Shown one piece after another: positions 55,877 to 64,000 of a stretch of 64,000 nucleotides of DNA. A model generated the notes under the pieces. That model saw only the letters and a program-made list of their open reading frames with translations. It had not been told where the DNA came from and searched no databases. The position numbers and the translations under genes are program-made. The stretch is taken from contig NZ_JAQGKQ010000112.1 of assembly GCF_028290025.1 (NCBI RefSeq), positions 89,900 through 153,899 of the forward strand, in the 5' to 3' direction. The DNA is from Cypionkella sp. (GTDB taxonomy: Bacteria; Pseudomonadota; Alphaproteobacteria; Rhodobacterales; Rhodobacteraceae). How positions within the stretch are numbered: the first letter of the stretch is position 1; each line of letters begins with the position of its first letter.

Positions 55877-56776
55877 TTATTCCACGTTTTGAACCTGTTC
55901 GCGCATCTGATCTATCACGGTCTTCAGGTCAAGCCCGATGCGGGTCAGCGCGAGGCTTTGCGATTTGGAACAGAGCGTGTTGGCCTCGCGCATGAATTCC
56001 TGCGTCAGAAAATCGAATTTGCGACCGACTTGGGCCGGATCAATTAGCAAGGCACGGGCGGCGTCGATGTGGGCGCGCAGGCGGTCGAGTTCTTCGGTGA
56101 CATCGTTTTTCACTGCGATCAGGGCGAGTTCTTGGGCAAGACGGGTCTCATCGACGCCTTCGGCATTGGCCAGCACTTTGGCAAGCGCGTCGCGCAGGGT
56201 GGTGGGGGCAGCATCTCGGCGCGCGGTGGCTTCGGTGTCGGCTGCTGCGGTGAGGTCGGCGATTTTGTCGAGTTGGGCTGCGATCACGCTGTTCAGGGCG
56301 GCACCCTCGGCGGCACGCATCGCTTGGAAATCGCTTAGCAATGCGGGCAGATCGGCGAGGATGGCGGTGCGGATTGGGGCGGGGTCGGTGTCGGCGCTGT
56401 TGGCGTCGATGACACCGCGCGCGGCGAGCACGTCGGCGCTGGTGGGCTGGCCGAGGGTGACGCCTGCGGCCATCGCGGCATCTTCGATTTGCGCCAGTGC
56501 CGACAGCACGGCGGACAGCGTGGCGGGGTTGAGGCGGAGCGTCTCGGCACCCTCAGCCGCGCCATCACGGGCGACTTTCAGCGACAGGCTGACATTGCCG
56601 CGTTGCAGGGCGCGGCTGAGTTCCGCGCGCAGAGCGATTTCCAAACCGTCGATCCAATCGGGCAGACGCAGGCGCAAATCGAGGCCCTTACCGTTAACCG
56701 AACGGATGTCCCAAGACCAGTTATGCCCCGCCCCCTGCCCCTTGCGCGCGGCGAAACCTGTCATGGAAACTGTCAT
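55877..56776 (-). CDS. YicC family endoribonuclease-type protein
   Basis: 299 residues with the start [36 protein letters not shown] and the C-terminal DUF1732 region [14 protein letters not shown]. YicC is an RNA-degrading or stress-survival protein in E. coli. ATG 56776 is used since the extension to 56854 is not conserved. It is divergent from the PAS gene. Confidence 0.9.
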   Translation of the reverse strand: MTVSMTGFAARKGQGAGHNWSWDIRSVNGKGLDLRLRLPDWIDGLEIALRAELSRALQRGNVSLSLKVARDGAAEGAETLRLNPATLSAVLSALAQIEDAAMAAGVTLGQPTSADVLAARGVIDANSADTDPAPIRTAILADLPALLSDFQAMRAAEGAALNSVIAAQLDKIADLTAAADTEATARRDAAPTTLRDALAKVLANAEGVDETRLAQELALIAVKNDVTEELDRLRAHIDAARALLIDPAQVGRKFDFLTQEFMREANTLCSKSQSLALTRIGLDLKTVIDQMREQVQNVE

Positions 56777-56946
56777 TCTGCGTTCCTTTTGCGCCGCATT
56801 CTGCGTGGCGCGGTGTTTACCAGTTGTCCAGATCGTCAACAAAACAAGCGTCAAAGTGTGTATCTTAACTTATCAGTAATCAATCTTCGGTTGCAGAATC
56901 TGCACGGTCAGATTGCAAAAACTCAAAGCCTGCTGGAGGGCGTGCG

Positions 56947-57594
56947 ATGTTAACTTTCTTTGGTAAGGGGCCGAATGGCAAGGGCGGTCAGCATGTCGGG
57001 TCGTCGGCCGAGACTTTGGCGGTTTTGCAGCAGGTGCGCGGCTACTGGGAGGCTTTGCGGGTGGCGGGTGGCTTACCTTCGCGAGCGCAGATTGATCCGC
57101 GCGGGATGGCTGATTGTTTGGACAAGGTGTTTTTGATCGAACAGATAGCACCCGGTCTGGCGCGGTTTCGGTTGGCGGGGATGGCGCTGAACGACCTATT
57201 GGGGATGGATGCGCGCGGGATGCCGCTGTCATCGTTGTTTGAGCCAGTGGCGCGGGCGCGGATTGGGCAGGATTTGGAGCGGATGTTTGCCTCTGCCGCG
57301 ATCATGGAGGTTGGGCTGGAGGCGGAGCGTTCAGTGGGGCGGCCAGCCTTGTCGGGGCGGATGTTGCTGTTGCCGCTGGCCGTTGTTGCGGGCGCGCCGA
57401 AGCTGGCTTTGGGGTGTTTGGTGACCGAAGGCGTCTTGGGTCGGCAGCCGCGCCGGTTTGCGATCTCGGGTCTGGTGCGGGAATTGGTCGCGGGATCGGG
57501 ATTACGAGTGGTGCCGGATGCAGCGTTTGTCGAGCCTGCGCTGCCGCGGAGTTCCGGGCGGGCGGAGTTGCGGTTGGTGAGTTCGCGTCTGTAG
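56947..57594 (+). CDS. PAS-domain protein (PAS_5 family)
   Basis: 215 residues. A PAS_5-type domain spans about residues 30-160, with YWEALRVAGGLPSRAQIDP and the LARFRLAGMALNDLLGMDARGMPL core. No output domain follows; the C-terminus is Arg-rich. These single-domain proteins are abundant in Rhodobacteraceae and act as small sensors or partner proteins of unknown signal. The gene is followed by a 3' repeat and a strong terminator. Confidence 0.8.
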   Translation: MLTFFGKGPNGKGGQHVGSSAETLAVLQQVRGYWEALRVAGGLPSRAQIDPRGMADCLDKVFLIEQIAPGLARFRLAGMALNDLLGMDARGMPLSSLFEPVARARIGQDLERMFASAAIMEVGLEAERSVGRPALSGRMLLLPLAVVAGAPKLALGCLVTEGVLGRQPRRFAISGLVRELVAGSGLRVVPDAAFVEPALPRSSGRAELRLVSSRL

Positions 57595-57615
57595 CAGCAG
57601 GCGGGGAAGCAAGAA

Positions 57616-57676
57616 GGGGGCTGTCTGCCCCCTCGGCTTCGCCTCTCCCCCGAGGATATTTGGACCAATGTGAAAT
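57616..57676 (+). repeat. Rhodobacteraceae-type 3' repeat with hairpin (copy 2)
   Basis: GGGGGC/GCCCCC hairpin, then CTCCCCCGAGGATATTTGG and AATGTGAAA. It parallels the block at 47194-47253 in order and spacing. Confidence 0.55.
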
Positions 57677-57680
57677 GGAT

Positions 57681-57709
57681 AAGGGCGGGGAGTTTATTCC
57701 CCGCCCTTT
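57681..57709. terminator. Bidirectional terminator, 11-base-pair stem
   Basis: AAGGGCGGGGA pairs with TCCCCGCCCTT, loop GTTTAT. It sits between the convergent PAS and DAHP synthase genes. Confidence 0.75.
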
Positions 57710-57728
57710 AGTCAGGAGACTGAATAGC

Positions 57729-59099
57729 TTACAGCGCGATGCGACGGTCGGAGTCGCGTTGAGCCGAGAGTTCTTCCGAAACCAAAAACGCCAGTTCCAG
57801 TGATTGCGAAGCGTTCAGGCGCGGATCGCAGGCGGTGTGGTAGCGGTCGGACAGATTTTCATCGGTCACGGCGCGCAAACCGCCAGTGCATTCGGTGACG
57901 TCCTGGCCGGTCATCTCAAAATGCACGCCAGCGGGAATGGTGCCTTCGGCTTTATGGATCTGAAAGAACTCGCGAACCTCGCGCAGCACCGATTCAAAGG
58001 GGCGGGTTTTGTAGCCCGACGCCGCCTTGATGGTGTTGCCGTGCATCGGATCGCAAGACCAGACCACGTTGGCACCCTCTTCCTGCACAGCTTTGATCAG
58101 GCGCGGCAGGTTTTCACCGACTTTGCCTGCACCAAAGCGCGCGATCAGGGTCAAGCGGCCCGCTTCATTGGCCGGGTTCAGTTTCGCCATCAGCACTTTC
58201 AGATCGTCCGCCGTGGTCGTCGGTCCGCATTTCAGGCCGATCGGGTTCAGCACGCCGCGCGCAAACTCAACATGCGCGCCATCGGGCTGACGGGTGCGGT
58301 CGCCGATCCAGATCATATGACCCGAGCCTGCCACATTCTGGCCAGTGATGCTGTCAACGCGGCAGAGCGCCTCTTCGTATTCCAACAACAGCGATTCGTG
58401 GCTGGTGTAGAAATCGACGGTGGCAAGCGACGGGGCTGAATCGGAATTGATGCCAGCAGCTGACATGAAGTCGAGCGCGTCGGAAATTCGGTTGGAGATT
58501 TCGCGGTAGCGTTCGGCTTTGTCATGTTCCGCGAAGCCAAGGGTCCATGAGTGGACGCGGTGGATATCGGCGAAACCGCCAGTCGAGAAGGCGCGCAGCA
58601 GGTTCAGGCTGGCAGCGGCTTGGGTATAGGCTTGCAACATCCGTTGAGGATCGGGGCGGCGGCTGTCCACCGTCGCCTCAAAGCCGTTGATGATATCGCC
58701 ACGGTAGGATGGGTATTCGACGCCGCCGATGATTTCGGTGCCAGCCGAGCGCGGCTTGGCGAATTGGCCCGCCATGCGACCAACTTTGATCACCGGAACT
58801 TTCGCACCATAGGTCAGCACGACCGCCATTTGCAGCATGACGCGGAAGGTGTCGCGGATGTTGTCCGCCGAGAATTCAGCGAAACTTTCAGCGCAATCGC
58901 CACCTTGCAGCAGGAACGCCTTACCCTCGCCCGCCAGAGCGAGTTGCTTTTTCAGCTTGCGCGCCTCGCCTGCAAACACCAGCGGGGGATATTTTGCCAG
59001 CTGCGCCTCTACCGAATTGAGCGCAGCGGTGTCTGGATAATCGGGCATTTGCACACGCGGCTTTGCGCGCCAATCCGACTTTGTCCAACCTTTGGTCAT
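57729..59099 (-). CDS. Class II 3-deoxy-D-arabino-heptulosonate-7-phosphate synthase
   Basis: 456 residues, the plant-like class II enzyme starting the shikimate pathway. [14 protein letters not shown], the [12 protein letters not shown] segment and SCDPMHGNT are hallmark motifs including metal ligands. ATG 59099 is chosen (the extension to 59237 is not conserved). It makes the substrate of AroB, which is elsewhere in this window. It is divergent from the GlxA-type regulator gene. Confidence 0.95.
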   Translation of the reverse strand: MTKGWTKSDWRAKPRVQMPDYPDTAALNSVEAQLAKYPPLVFAGEARKLKKQLALAGEGKAFLLQGGDCAESFAEFSADNIRDTFRVMLQMAVVLTYGAKVPVIKVGRMAGQFAKPRSAGTEIIGGVEYPSYRGDIINGFEATVDSRRPDPQRMLQAYTQAAASLNLLRAFSTGGFADIHRVHSWTLGFAEHDKAERYREISNRISDALDFMSAAGINSDSAPSLATVDFYTSHESLLLEYEEALCRVDSITGQNVAGSGHMIWIGDRTRQPDGAHVEFARGVLNPIGLKCGPTTTADDLKVLMAKLNPANEAGRLTLIARFGAGKVGENLPRLIKAVQEEGANVVWSCDPMHGNTIKAASGYKTRPFESVLREVREFFQIHKAEGTIPAGVHFEMTGQDVTECTGGLRAVTDENLSDRYHTACDPRLNASQSLELAFLVSEELSAQRDSDRRIAL

Positions 59100-59239
59100 G
59101 GAAGTTCCCCCTCCGTTAGCGATACCGGGGCGGTATAGGAAAATTATGCGCGAAAGCAAAGAGCGAAAGGCCGTTATTGTGTATGGTTCGCCCTTGCGGC
59201 GGGCGGTTTTTCCTGTTTCCTTGCACGAAACCGACATAA

Positions 59240-60277
59240 ATGGGTCGCAACATGTCCTCCCCTGCCCGCAAAGCCACGCAAGTTGAAAAAGCCGAGGCGC
59301 CGCGTCGCTTCGTCTTCTTGCTTTTGGACAAGTTCACCATGATCAATTTCGCAGGCGCGATAGAGCCTTTGCGGCTGGCAAATCATGTCACGGGCTACCC
59401 GGTTTACACTTGGGCATTGTGTGGCGAAGGCGGGGTGGAGAAGACCTGCTCCAGCGGTGCGACCTTCAAGCTGGATTTCGGTCTGGATGAGGTGGACCGC
59501 GAAGACACCATTTTGGTTTGCGGCGGCATTGAGATTCAGAAGACCACCACCAAGCCGGTGATCGGTTGGCTGCGGCGTGAAGCGCGGCGCGGCGTGGCGA
59601 TTGGCGGGCTTTGCACCGGGGCTTATGCTTTGGCGAAGGCCGGGTTGCTGGATGGCAAGAAAGCGACGATCCATTGGGAGAACCAAGACGGATTTGCCGA
59701 GGAGTTTGAGGACGTCAAGCTGACCAAATCGGTGTTCGTGATGGATGGCAATCGTTGGTCAACGGCGGGGGGGATTTCGTCGATTGACCTGATGCTGCGG
59801 ATCATCGCTTCGGATCATGGTGAGGATTTGGCGAACAATGTAGCCGATCTGATGATCTATTCCACGATCCGCACCGATCAGGACACCCAGCGGCTGTCCA
59901 TTCCGACGCGGATCGGGGTGCGGCATCCGAAGCTGTCTCAGGTTATTCAGATGATGGAAAACGCCATCGAAGACCCGTTGAGCCCGGCGGATCTGGCGGA
60001 AGATGTGGGGATGTCTACGCGGCAGTTGGAGCGGTTGTTCCGGCGCTATCTGAACCGCTCACCCAAGCGTTATTACATGGAACTCAGGTTGCAAAAGGCG
60101 CGTAACCTGTTGATGCAGACCGATATGAGCGTGATCAACGTGGCTTTGGCTTGCGGCTTTGCCAGCCCGTCGCATTTCTCAAAATGCTATCGCAGCCATT
60201 ACAATACCACGCCTTACCGCGAGCGGGGCACCCAAGGGATGCCCAGCCCGGGTATTGGTGTGCGGTTGTCGATTTAA
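59240..60277 (+). CDS. GlxA-family AraC-type regulator
   Basis: 345 residues. An N-terminal DJ-1/PfpI-like domain (about 20-200) with the elbow [14 protein letters not shown] retaining Cys, and a C-terminal AraC helix-turn-helix pair (about 225-325; [20 protein letters not shown]). Relatives such as GbdR and CdhR respond to betaine or carnitine compounds. ATG 59240 or 59252 is the start. The ligand and targets are not shown by the neighbours. Confidence 0.88.
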   Translation: MGRNMSSPARKATQVEKAEAPRRFVFLLLDKFTMINFAGAIEPLRLANHVTGYPVYTWALCGEGGVEKTCSSGATFKLDFGLDEVDREDTILVCGGIEIQKTTTKPVIGWLRREARRGVAIGGLCTGAYALAKAGLLDGKKATIHWENQDGFAEEFEDVKLTKSVFVMDGNRWSTAGGISSIDLMLRIIASDHGEDLANNVADLMIYSTIRTDQDTQRLSIPTRIGVRHPKLSQVIQMMENAIEDPLSPADLAEDVGMSTRQLERLFRRYLNRSPKRYYMELRLQKARNLLMQTDMSVINVALACGFASPSHFSKCYRSHYNTTPYRERGTQGMPSPGIGVRLSI

Positions 60278-60278
60278 G

Positions 60279-60689
60279 CTAGAACACGCTGGCGTTGGCG
60301 CCGCCCTGCGGATCAGCGCTGAAACGGTTGCTGCCGACGGTGCCACGCGTGCAGAACCAGACCAGCAAGATGATCGCGCCAACGAGCGGGATCAAAGCGA
60401 TGAACAGCCACCAGCCGGATTTATCCACGTCATGCAGCCTGCGCACCGCGAGTGCCAGGCCGGGCAGCAGATTGACCAGCATCCAAATCGTCGAGTACAA
60501 ACCGCCGACCACCGCAAAGTGCATCGAGCCGCCGCCCGCACTGTAGGAACCGCCGCCCTCAAGCAGTGCTATGACGAGGCCCACGGCCACGTTGAACAGG
60601 GTAAACCACCAATAGGCGGAGCGTTGCGAGCGACCGGAAAAATTGACGTAATTGGCATAAGCAGACTTCACGGCTTCGACAAAATTCAT
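60279..60689 (-). CDS. DUF805 family membrane protein
   Basis: 136 residues of the DUF805/YhaH family, four likely membrane spans, with WWFTLFNVAVGLVIAL, the RRLHDVDKSGWW motif and the LIPLVGAIILLVWFC span. The function is unknown. Its stop is one base from the stop of the convergent AraC-type gene. Confidence 0.9.
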   Translation of the reverse strand: MNFVEAVKSAYANYVNFSGRSQRSAYWWFTLFNVAVGLVIALLEGGGSYSAGGGSMHFAVVGGLYSTIWMLVNLLPGLALAVRRLHDVDKSGWWLFIALIPLVGAIILLVWFCTRGTVGSNRFSADPQGGANASVF

Positions 60690-61004
60690 TTGAGACCTAT
60701 TGGCTGATTAATCGGCTGATGAATGCGGCGACGCTGCACCCTGCCCGCATCAATGTCCAGAAAATGCAGCGCAGATCGCTGTGCCGCCGTATTTTCGAGC
60801 AGTTGCCCTAGATTTCGCCATAGTTTCCGCCTTGACCACTACTTCAAACTTGAAATGAAATTGATCCAGCATTACCCAGCTTGCAACCTGTCGCGTTCCA
60901 CGATGACTTCATGCATGAGAAACCTGTCCTTCAAGATGCTTTTCTTTTGCAAGACGTCGCTCTAGGCTCGACGGCAGGATTACGATCCAACATGGGAGCT
61001 AACA
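60690..61004. other. Intergenic region upstream of the branched-chain amino acid-type binding protein
   Basis: 315 bases between the DUF805 start and the binding protein start. The ORF at 60723-60965 has Cys-rich, low-information content and no ribosome-binding site and is not called. A GGGAG precedes the binding protein ATG. I see no operator or riboswitch I can name. Confidence 0.4.
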
Positions 61005-62195
61005 ATGAAAAAACTGCTTTTGGCCTCGGCGGCAACCGCCCTTATGGCTGGCGCTGCTTCGGCGGAAGATGTGAAAATTGGCGTGCTGATCGGCTTTACC
61101 GGGCCTATCGAATCGCTGACCGGCCATATGGCCAATGCGGCGGAACTCGCAATGTCGGAAGCCAACGCTTCGGGCAAAGCGCTGAACGGCTGGAACTTTG
61201 TTTCAGTGCGCGCAGATGACACCTGCGGCGACTCGGCAGCGGGTACTGCGGCGGCAGAGCGGATCGTTACCGCTGATGGCGTCAAGGGCATCATGGGCGG
61301 CGATTGCTCGGGTGTGACCGGCGCAATCTTGCAAAACGTGGCGCGTCCGAACGGCATCGTAATGGTTTCGCCTTCGGCGACCTCGCCTGCGCTTTCGACC
61401 GCTGAAGACGATGGCTTGTTCTTTCGCACCGCACCTTCGGATGCACGCGAAGGCGAAGTCATGGGCGATATTTTGGTTGAGCATGGCGTGAAGTCGATCG
61501 CACTGACCTATTCCAACACCGACTACGGCAAGGGTCTGGCAGAGGCTATCTCGGCAGCCTTTATCGCTAAGGGCGGCACCGTCACCATCAACATCCCGCA
61601 TGAAGACGGCAAGGCTGATTACTCGGCTGAGGTGGCTTCGTTGGCGGCTGCTGGTGGCGATCTGCTGGTCGTTGCAGGTTACCTCGATCAAGGTGGCAAG
61701 GGCATTGTCCAAGGTTCGCTCGATGCAGGCGCTTTCACCAAATTCGGTCTTCCGGGCGGTATGGTGGGTGACAACCTGCCAAAACAAATCGGTCCTGCGT
61801 TGGATGGTTCCTACGGCCAAGTGGCACAGTCGGACAGTCCCGGTGCGGCTATTCTGACCGAAATGGGCAAAACCAACTCCGCGCCGTTCGACGCAACATC
61901 GCCCTATTCGATGGAATCCTACGACGCGGCTGCCATGATCATTTTAGCGATGCAGGCAGCAAATTCCACCGATTCCAAAGTCTACAAAGACAAGATGATG
62001 GAAATTGCCAACGCTCCGGGTGAGAAAATCCTTCCCGGCGAAATCGGCAAAGCTTTGGAGCTTCTCGCTGCTGGCAAAGACATCGACTATGATGGCGCGT
62101 CGGGCGTGGAGCTGATCGGACCGGGCGAGTCTGCTGGTCGTTACAAAGAGTTCGTCATCAAGGACGGCAAATACGAAACCGTCAAATTCCGTTGA
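61005..62195 (+). CDS. Branched-chain amino acid-type ABC transporter substrate-binding protein
   Basis: 396 residues, Leu/Ile/Val-binding (Peripla_BP_6) family. A signal peptide (KKLLLASAATALMAGAASAE) precedes DVKIGVLIGFTGPIESL. Ligand-contacting Ser/Thr patches (SPSATSPAL) and an internal Cys pair (DTCGDS, GGDCSG) are seen. It leads the liv-type operon with two ATPases and a permease. The ligand may be an amino acid, an amide or urea, which this family also covers. Confidence 0.92.
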   Translation: MKKLLLASAATALMAGAASAEDVKIGVLIGFTGPIESLTGHMANAAELAMSEANASGKALNGWNFVSVRADDTCGDSAAGTAAAERIVTADGVKGIMGGDCSGVTGAILQNVARPNGIVMVSPSATSPALSTAEDDGLFFRTAPSDAREGEVMGDILVEHGVKSIALTYSNTDYGKGLAEAISAAFIAKGGTVTINIPHEDGKADYSAEVASLAAAGGDLLVVAGYLDQGGKGIVQGSLDAGAFTKFGLPGGMVGDNLPKQIGPALDGSYGQVAQSDSPGAAILTEMGKTNSAPFDATSPYSMESYDAAAMIILAMQAANSTDSKVYKDKMMEIANAPGEKILPGEIGKALELLAAGKDIDYDGASGVELIGPGESAGRYKEFVIKDGKYETVKFR

Positions 62196-62217
62196 TTTCG
62201 GTCTGAGATAATCTTGC

Positions 62218-62244
62218 ACGGCCCGGGGTTACGCCTCGGGCCGT
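62218..62244 (+). promoter_or_regulatory. Intercistronic hairpin after the binding protein gene
   Basis: ACGGCCCG pairs with CGGGCCGT with an internal loop. It lies 23 bases past the stop and 92 bases before the livG-type gene. Such stems protect the abundant binding protein mRNA and lower expression of the downstream genes. Confidence 0.55.
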
Positions 62245-62263
62245 TGCTGTAGGAAGCAAGCCC

Positions 62264-62310
62264 GCATGGATTTCCATGCAAGTAAAGCACGCTCGCATGG
62301 GGTTCCATGA
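62264..62310 (+). repeat. Tandem inverted repeats before the livG-type gene
   Basis: GCATGGA-TT-TCCATGC (perfect) and, 31 bases on, GCATGG-GGTT-CCATGA (near copy). Both could form small stems in the mRNA or bind a protein. They end 26 bases before the ATPase start codon. Confidence 0.4.
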
Positions 62311-62335
62311 CAAGAGGCGGCGGACAGGGGGACGT

Positions 62336-63124
62336 ATGATCGTTGTCGAAGACCTTCACAGGCATTTCGGCGGCTTTAGGGCCGTTGATGGCGCTTCGTT
62401 GGAAATCAAATCTGGCTCGATCACTGGGCTTATCGGTCCGAATGGCGCGGGAAAGACCACGCTGTTTAACGTGATCGCCGGGCGGTTGCCGCCGACGAGT
62501 GGCCGGGTTTTGATGGCGGGCGAAGATATCACCGGCCTGCCACCGCATGAATTGTTCGCCAAGGGCCTGCTGCGCACGTTCCAGATTGCGCATGAGTTTG
62601 GCAGCATGACGGTGCGCGAAAATCTGATGATGGTGCCGGGCGCGCAATCGGGCGAGTCGTTGTGGAACGCCTGTTTCCGGCGTGGCGCTGTGGCTGCCGA
62701 AGAACGCCGCATTCGCGAGAAGGCCGATGAGGTGTTGGAGTTTCTGACCATCACCCATCTCGCCGATCAACGCGCCGCCAATATCTCGGGCGGGCAGAAG
62801 AAGTTGCTGGAATTGGGGCGCACCATGATGGTGGACGCCAAGATCGTGTTTCTGGATGAGGTTGGCGCAGGCGTGAACCGCACCCTGCTGAACACCATCG
62901 GCGATGCGATCATCCGTTTGAACAAAGAGCGCGGCTATACGTTCTGCGTCATCGAGCATGACATGGATTTCATTGGCCGCCTGTGCGACCCGGTGATCTG
63001 CATGGCCGAGGGCAAAGTGCTGGCGCAGGGGACGGTTGAAGAAGTGAAGAACAACGAAAAGGTCATTGAGGCTTATTTGGGCACCGGATTGAAGAATAAA
63101 GTGAAGGAGGCCGCGCATGGCTGA
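62336..63124 (+). CDS. livG: ABC transporter ATP-binding protein (LivG type)
   Basis: 262 residues. Walker A GPNGAGKTT, signature ISGGQKKLLELGR and Walker B IVFLDEVGAGVN are present; note VGAGVN replaces the usual PAAGLN. The C-terminal extension is LivG-like. ATG 62336 follows AGGGGG and is preferred over the in-frame 62276 start, which would cross the inverted repeats. It overlaps the LivF-type gene by eight bases. Confidence 0.93.
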   Translation: MIVVEDLHRHFGGFRAVDGASLEIKSGSITGLIGPNGAGKTTLFNVIAGRLPPTSGRVLMAGEDITGLPPHELFAKGLLRTFQIAHEFGSMTVRENLMMVPGAQSGESLWNACFRRGAVAAEERRIREKADEVLEFLTITHLADQRAANISGGQKKLLELGRTMMVDAKIVFLDEVGAGVNRTLLNTIGDAIIRLNKERGYTFCVIEHDMDFIGRLCDPVICMAEGKVLAQGTVEEVKNNEKVIEAYLGTGLKNKVKEAAHG

Positions 63125-63827
63125 ACCCTTCCTGATCGGTGAGAATATGACGGGCGGCTATGGCCCGGTTGATATTCTGCACAACTGCACGATTGCTGTT
63201 GAGCGGGGCCAGATCGCGGTGATCGTCGGGCCGAATGGTGCTGGCAAATCGACCGCGATGAAGGCGGTGTTTGGGATGCTGAACCTGCGTGGGGGTCGCG
63301 TGTTGCTGGATGGTGAGGATATCACCAAGCTTAGCCCTCAGGCCCGGGTGCACAAAGGCATGGGTTTTGTGCCGCAGACCAGCAACATTTTCACCTCGAT
63401 GACGGTGGAAGAAAACCTTGAGATGGGTGCGTTTATTCGCACCGATGACATCAAGGACACCATGGCGCAGATCTATGATCTGTTCCCGATTTTGAAGCAA
63501 AAGCGGCTTCAGGCGGCGGGTGAGCTTTCGGGCGGGCAGCGCCAGCAGGTTGCGGTGGGGCGGGCGCTTATGACGCAGCCGAAGGTTTTGATGCTGGATG
63601 AGCCGACTGCCGGGGTGTCCCCCATCGTGATGGATGAGCTGTTTGACCGCATCATCGAGGTCGCTCGCACTGGAATTTCCATCCTGATGGTAGAACAAAA
63701 CGCCCGCCAAGCCCTTGATATCGCAGACAAAGGCTATGTTCTGGTGCAGGGTGCCAATCGCTTTACCGACACGGGCCAAGCGCTGCTTGCCGACCCCGAA
63801 GTCCGTCGTTCGTTCTTGGGGGGCTGA
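63117..63827 (+). CDS. livF: ABC transporter ATP-binding protein (LivF type)
   Basis: 236 residues. Walker A GPNGAGKST, signature ELSGGQRQQVAVGRALM and Walker B VLMLDEPTAGVSP. The short LivF form without a C-terminal extension. It partners the LivG-type ATPase. The GTG/ATG overlap with livG and four-base gap to the next permease indicate one operon. Confidence 0.94.
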   Translation: MAEPFLIGENMTGGYGPVDILHNCTIAVERGQIAVIVGPNGAGKSTAMKAVFGMLNLRGGRVLLDGEDITKLSPQARVHKGMGFVPQTSNIFTSMTVEENLEMGAFIRTDDIKDTMAQIYDLFPILKQKRLQAAGELSGGQRQQVAVGRALMTQPKVLMLDEPTAGVSPIVMDELFDRIIEVARTGISILMVEQNARQALDIADKGYVLVQGANRFTDTGQALLADPEVRRSFLGG

Positions 63828-63831
63828 GGCC

Positions 63832-64000
63832 ATGGATATGCTCAACGCCCTTGTGGCTTTTTTGAATTTTGTCGTGGTGCCGGGCTTTGCCTATGGCAGC
63901 CAGATCGCCTTGGGCGCGCTGGGACTGACCCTGGTGTTCGGTATCCTGCGGTTTTCCAACTTTGCGCATGGCGATACCATGGCATTTGGCACGATGTGGG
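63832..64000 (+). CDS. livH: Branched-chain amino acid-type ABC permease (LivH type, partial)
   Basis: The N-terminal 56 residues, cut by the right edge. MDMLNALVAFLNFVVVPGFA leads into GSQIALGALGLTLVFGILRFSNFAHGDTMAFG, the LivH start including the conserved FAHG. It begins four bases after livF. The companion LivM permease would be expected just outside the window. Confidence 0.88.
   Translation, partial: MDMLNALVAFLNFVVVPGFAYGSQIALGALGLTLVFGILRFSNFAHGDTMAFGTMW

Noticed and set aside
57042..57668. 208-codon minus-strand ORF across the PAS gene
   Set aside because: The plus frame has a PAS_5 core and a sensible start; the minus frame is low-complexity Ser/Arg/Pro.

Overview
The window is a 64 kb piece of an alphaproteobacterial chromosome, almost certainly from the Rhodobacteraceae (roseobacter/Rhodobacter group). 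The support is gene content and order: lon, tgt, aroK-aroB, xerD, argS-SPOR-nagZ-scpA-scpB, purL-bolA-grxD, a ZauP/ZapA pair divergent from tkt, tandem gap genes, gmk-yicC, class II DAHP synthase, a GTA-type holin/endolysin pair and family-specific 3' repeats. Base composition looks evenly GC-rich. I found no rRNA or tRNA genes, no CRISPR array, no IS element and no prophage body. The gene at each edge (lon on the left, a LivH-type permease on the right) is cut by the window.

Layout. 1-9.4 kb: lon (partial), a methyltransferase, tgt, a TetR regulator, a polar amino acid ABC transporter (four genes) and aroKB. 9.6-17 kb: a 44-residue protein, an exported protein, xerD, a CNNM/CorC-like protein, a CAP-RTX secreted protein and a HerA-like ATPase. 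16.6-17.2 kb is a long intergenic region with a perfect FNR box, a palindromic operator and a candidate small RNA. 17.2-23.3 kb is envelope biology: an IalB protein, a ketosynthase plus acyl carrier protein next to lpxD, an L,D-transpeptidase and a DUF882 peptidase. 23.3-28 kb: rlmE-ppx, then a one-carbon operon (PF13769 protein, MTHFR-like, methyltetrahydrofolate methyltransferase). 27.8-37 kb is a long minus-strand block from a DUF1684 protein through argC, ccmE, the lysis pair, argS, a SPOR protein, nagZ and scpAB to a 67-residue protein.

37.0-39.2 kb is the most unusual locus. It holds a stand-alone gene for a close homologue of animal cyclooxygenase (prostaglandin H synthase). The membrane-binding helices, the Arg/Tyr carboxylate pair, the catalytic Tyr and the proximal haem His are all recognisable, but the distal peroxidase His is replaced by Asp. 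Beside it are a CtrA-like palindrome, an inverted repeat shared with two other intergenic sites, and a 20-codon orphan ORF.

39.2-64 kb: murI and an acyltransferase, a LysR regulator, a second small RNA candidate, an RTX protein, purL-bolA-(unknown membrane protein)-grxD, ZauP-ZapA-MliC, tkt, two gap genes flanking a 47-residue protein, a DUF1127 protein, a gamma carbonic anhydrase, gmk-yicC, class II DAHP synthase, a GlxA-type regulator and the start of a branched-chain amino acid-type ABC operon. Upstream of both gap genes and the DUF1127 gene lie four LacI-type operators (TGTTAGCGCTAACA-like), which suggests a local carbon-metabolism regulon. The first Gap looks NADP-preferring and the second NAD-dependent.
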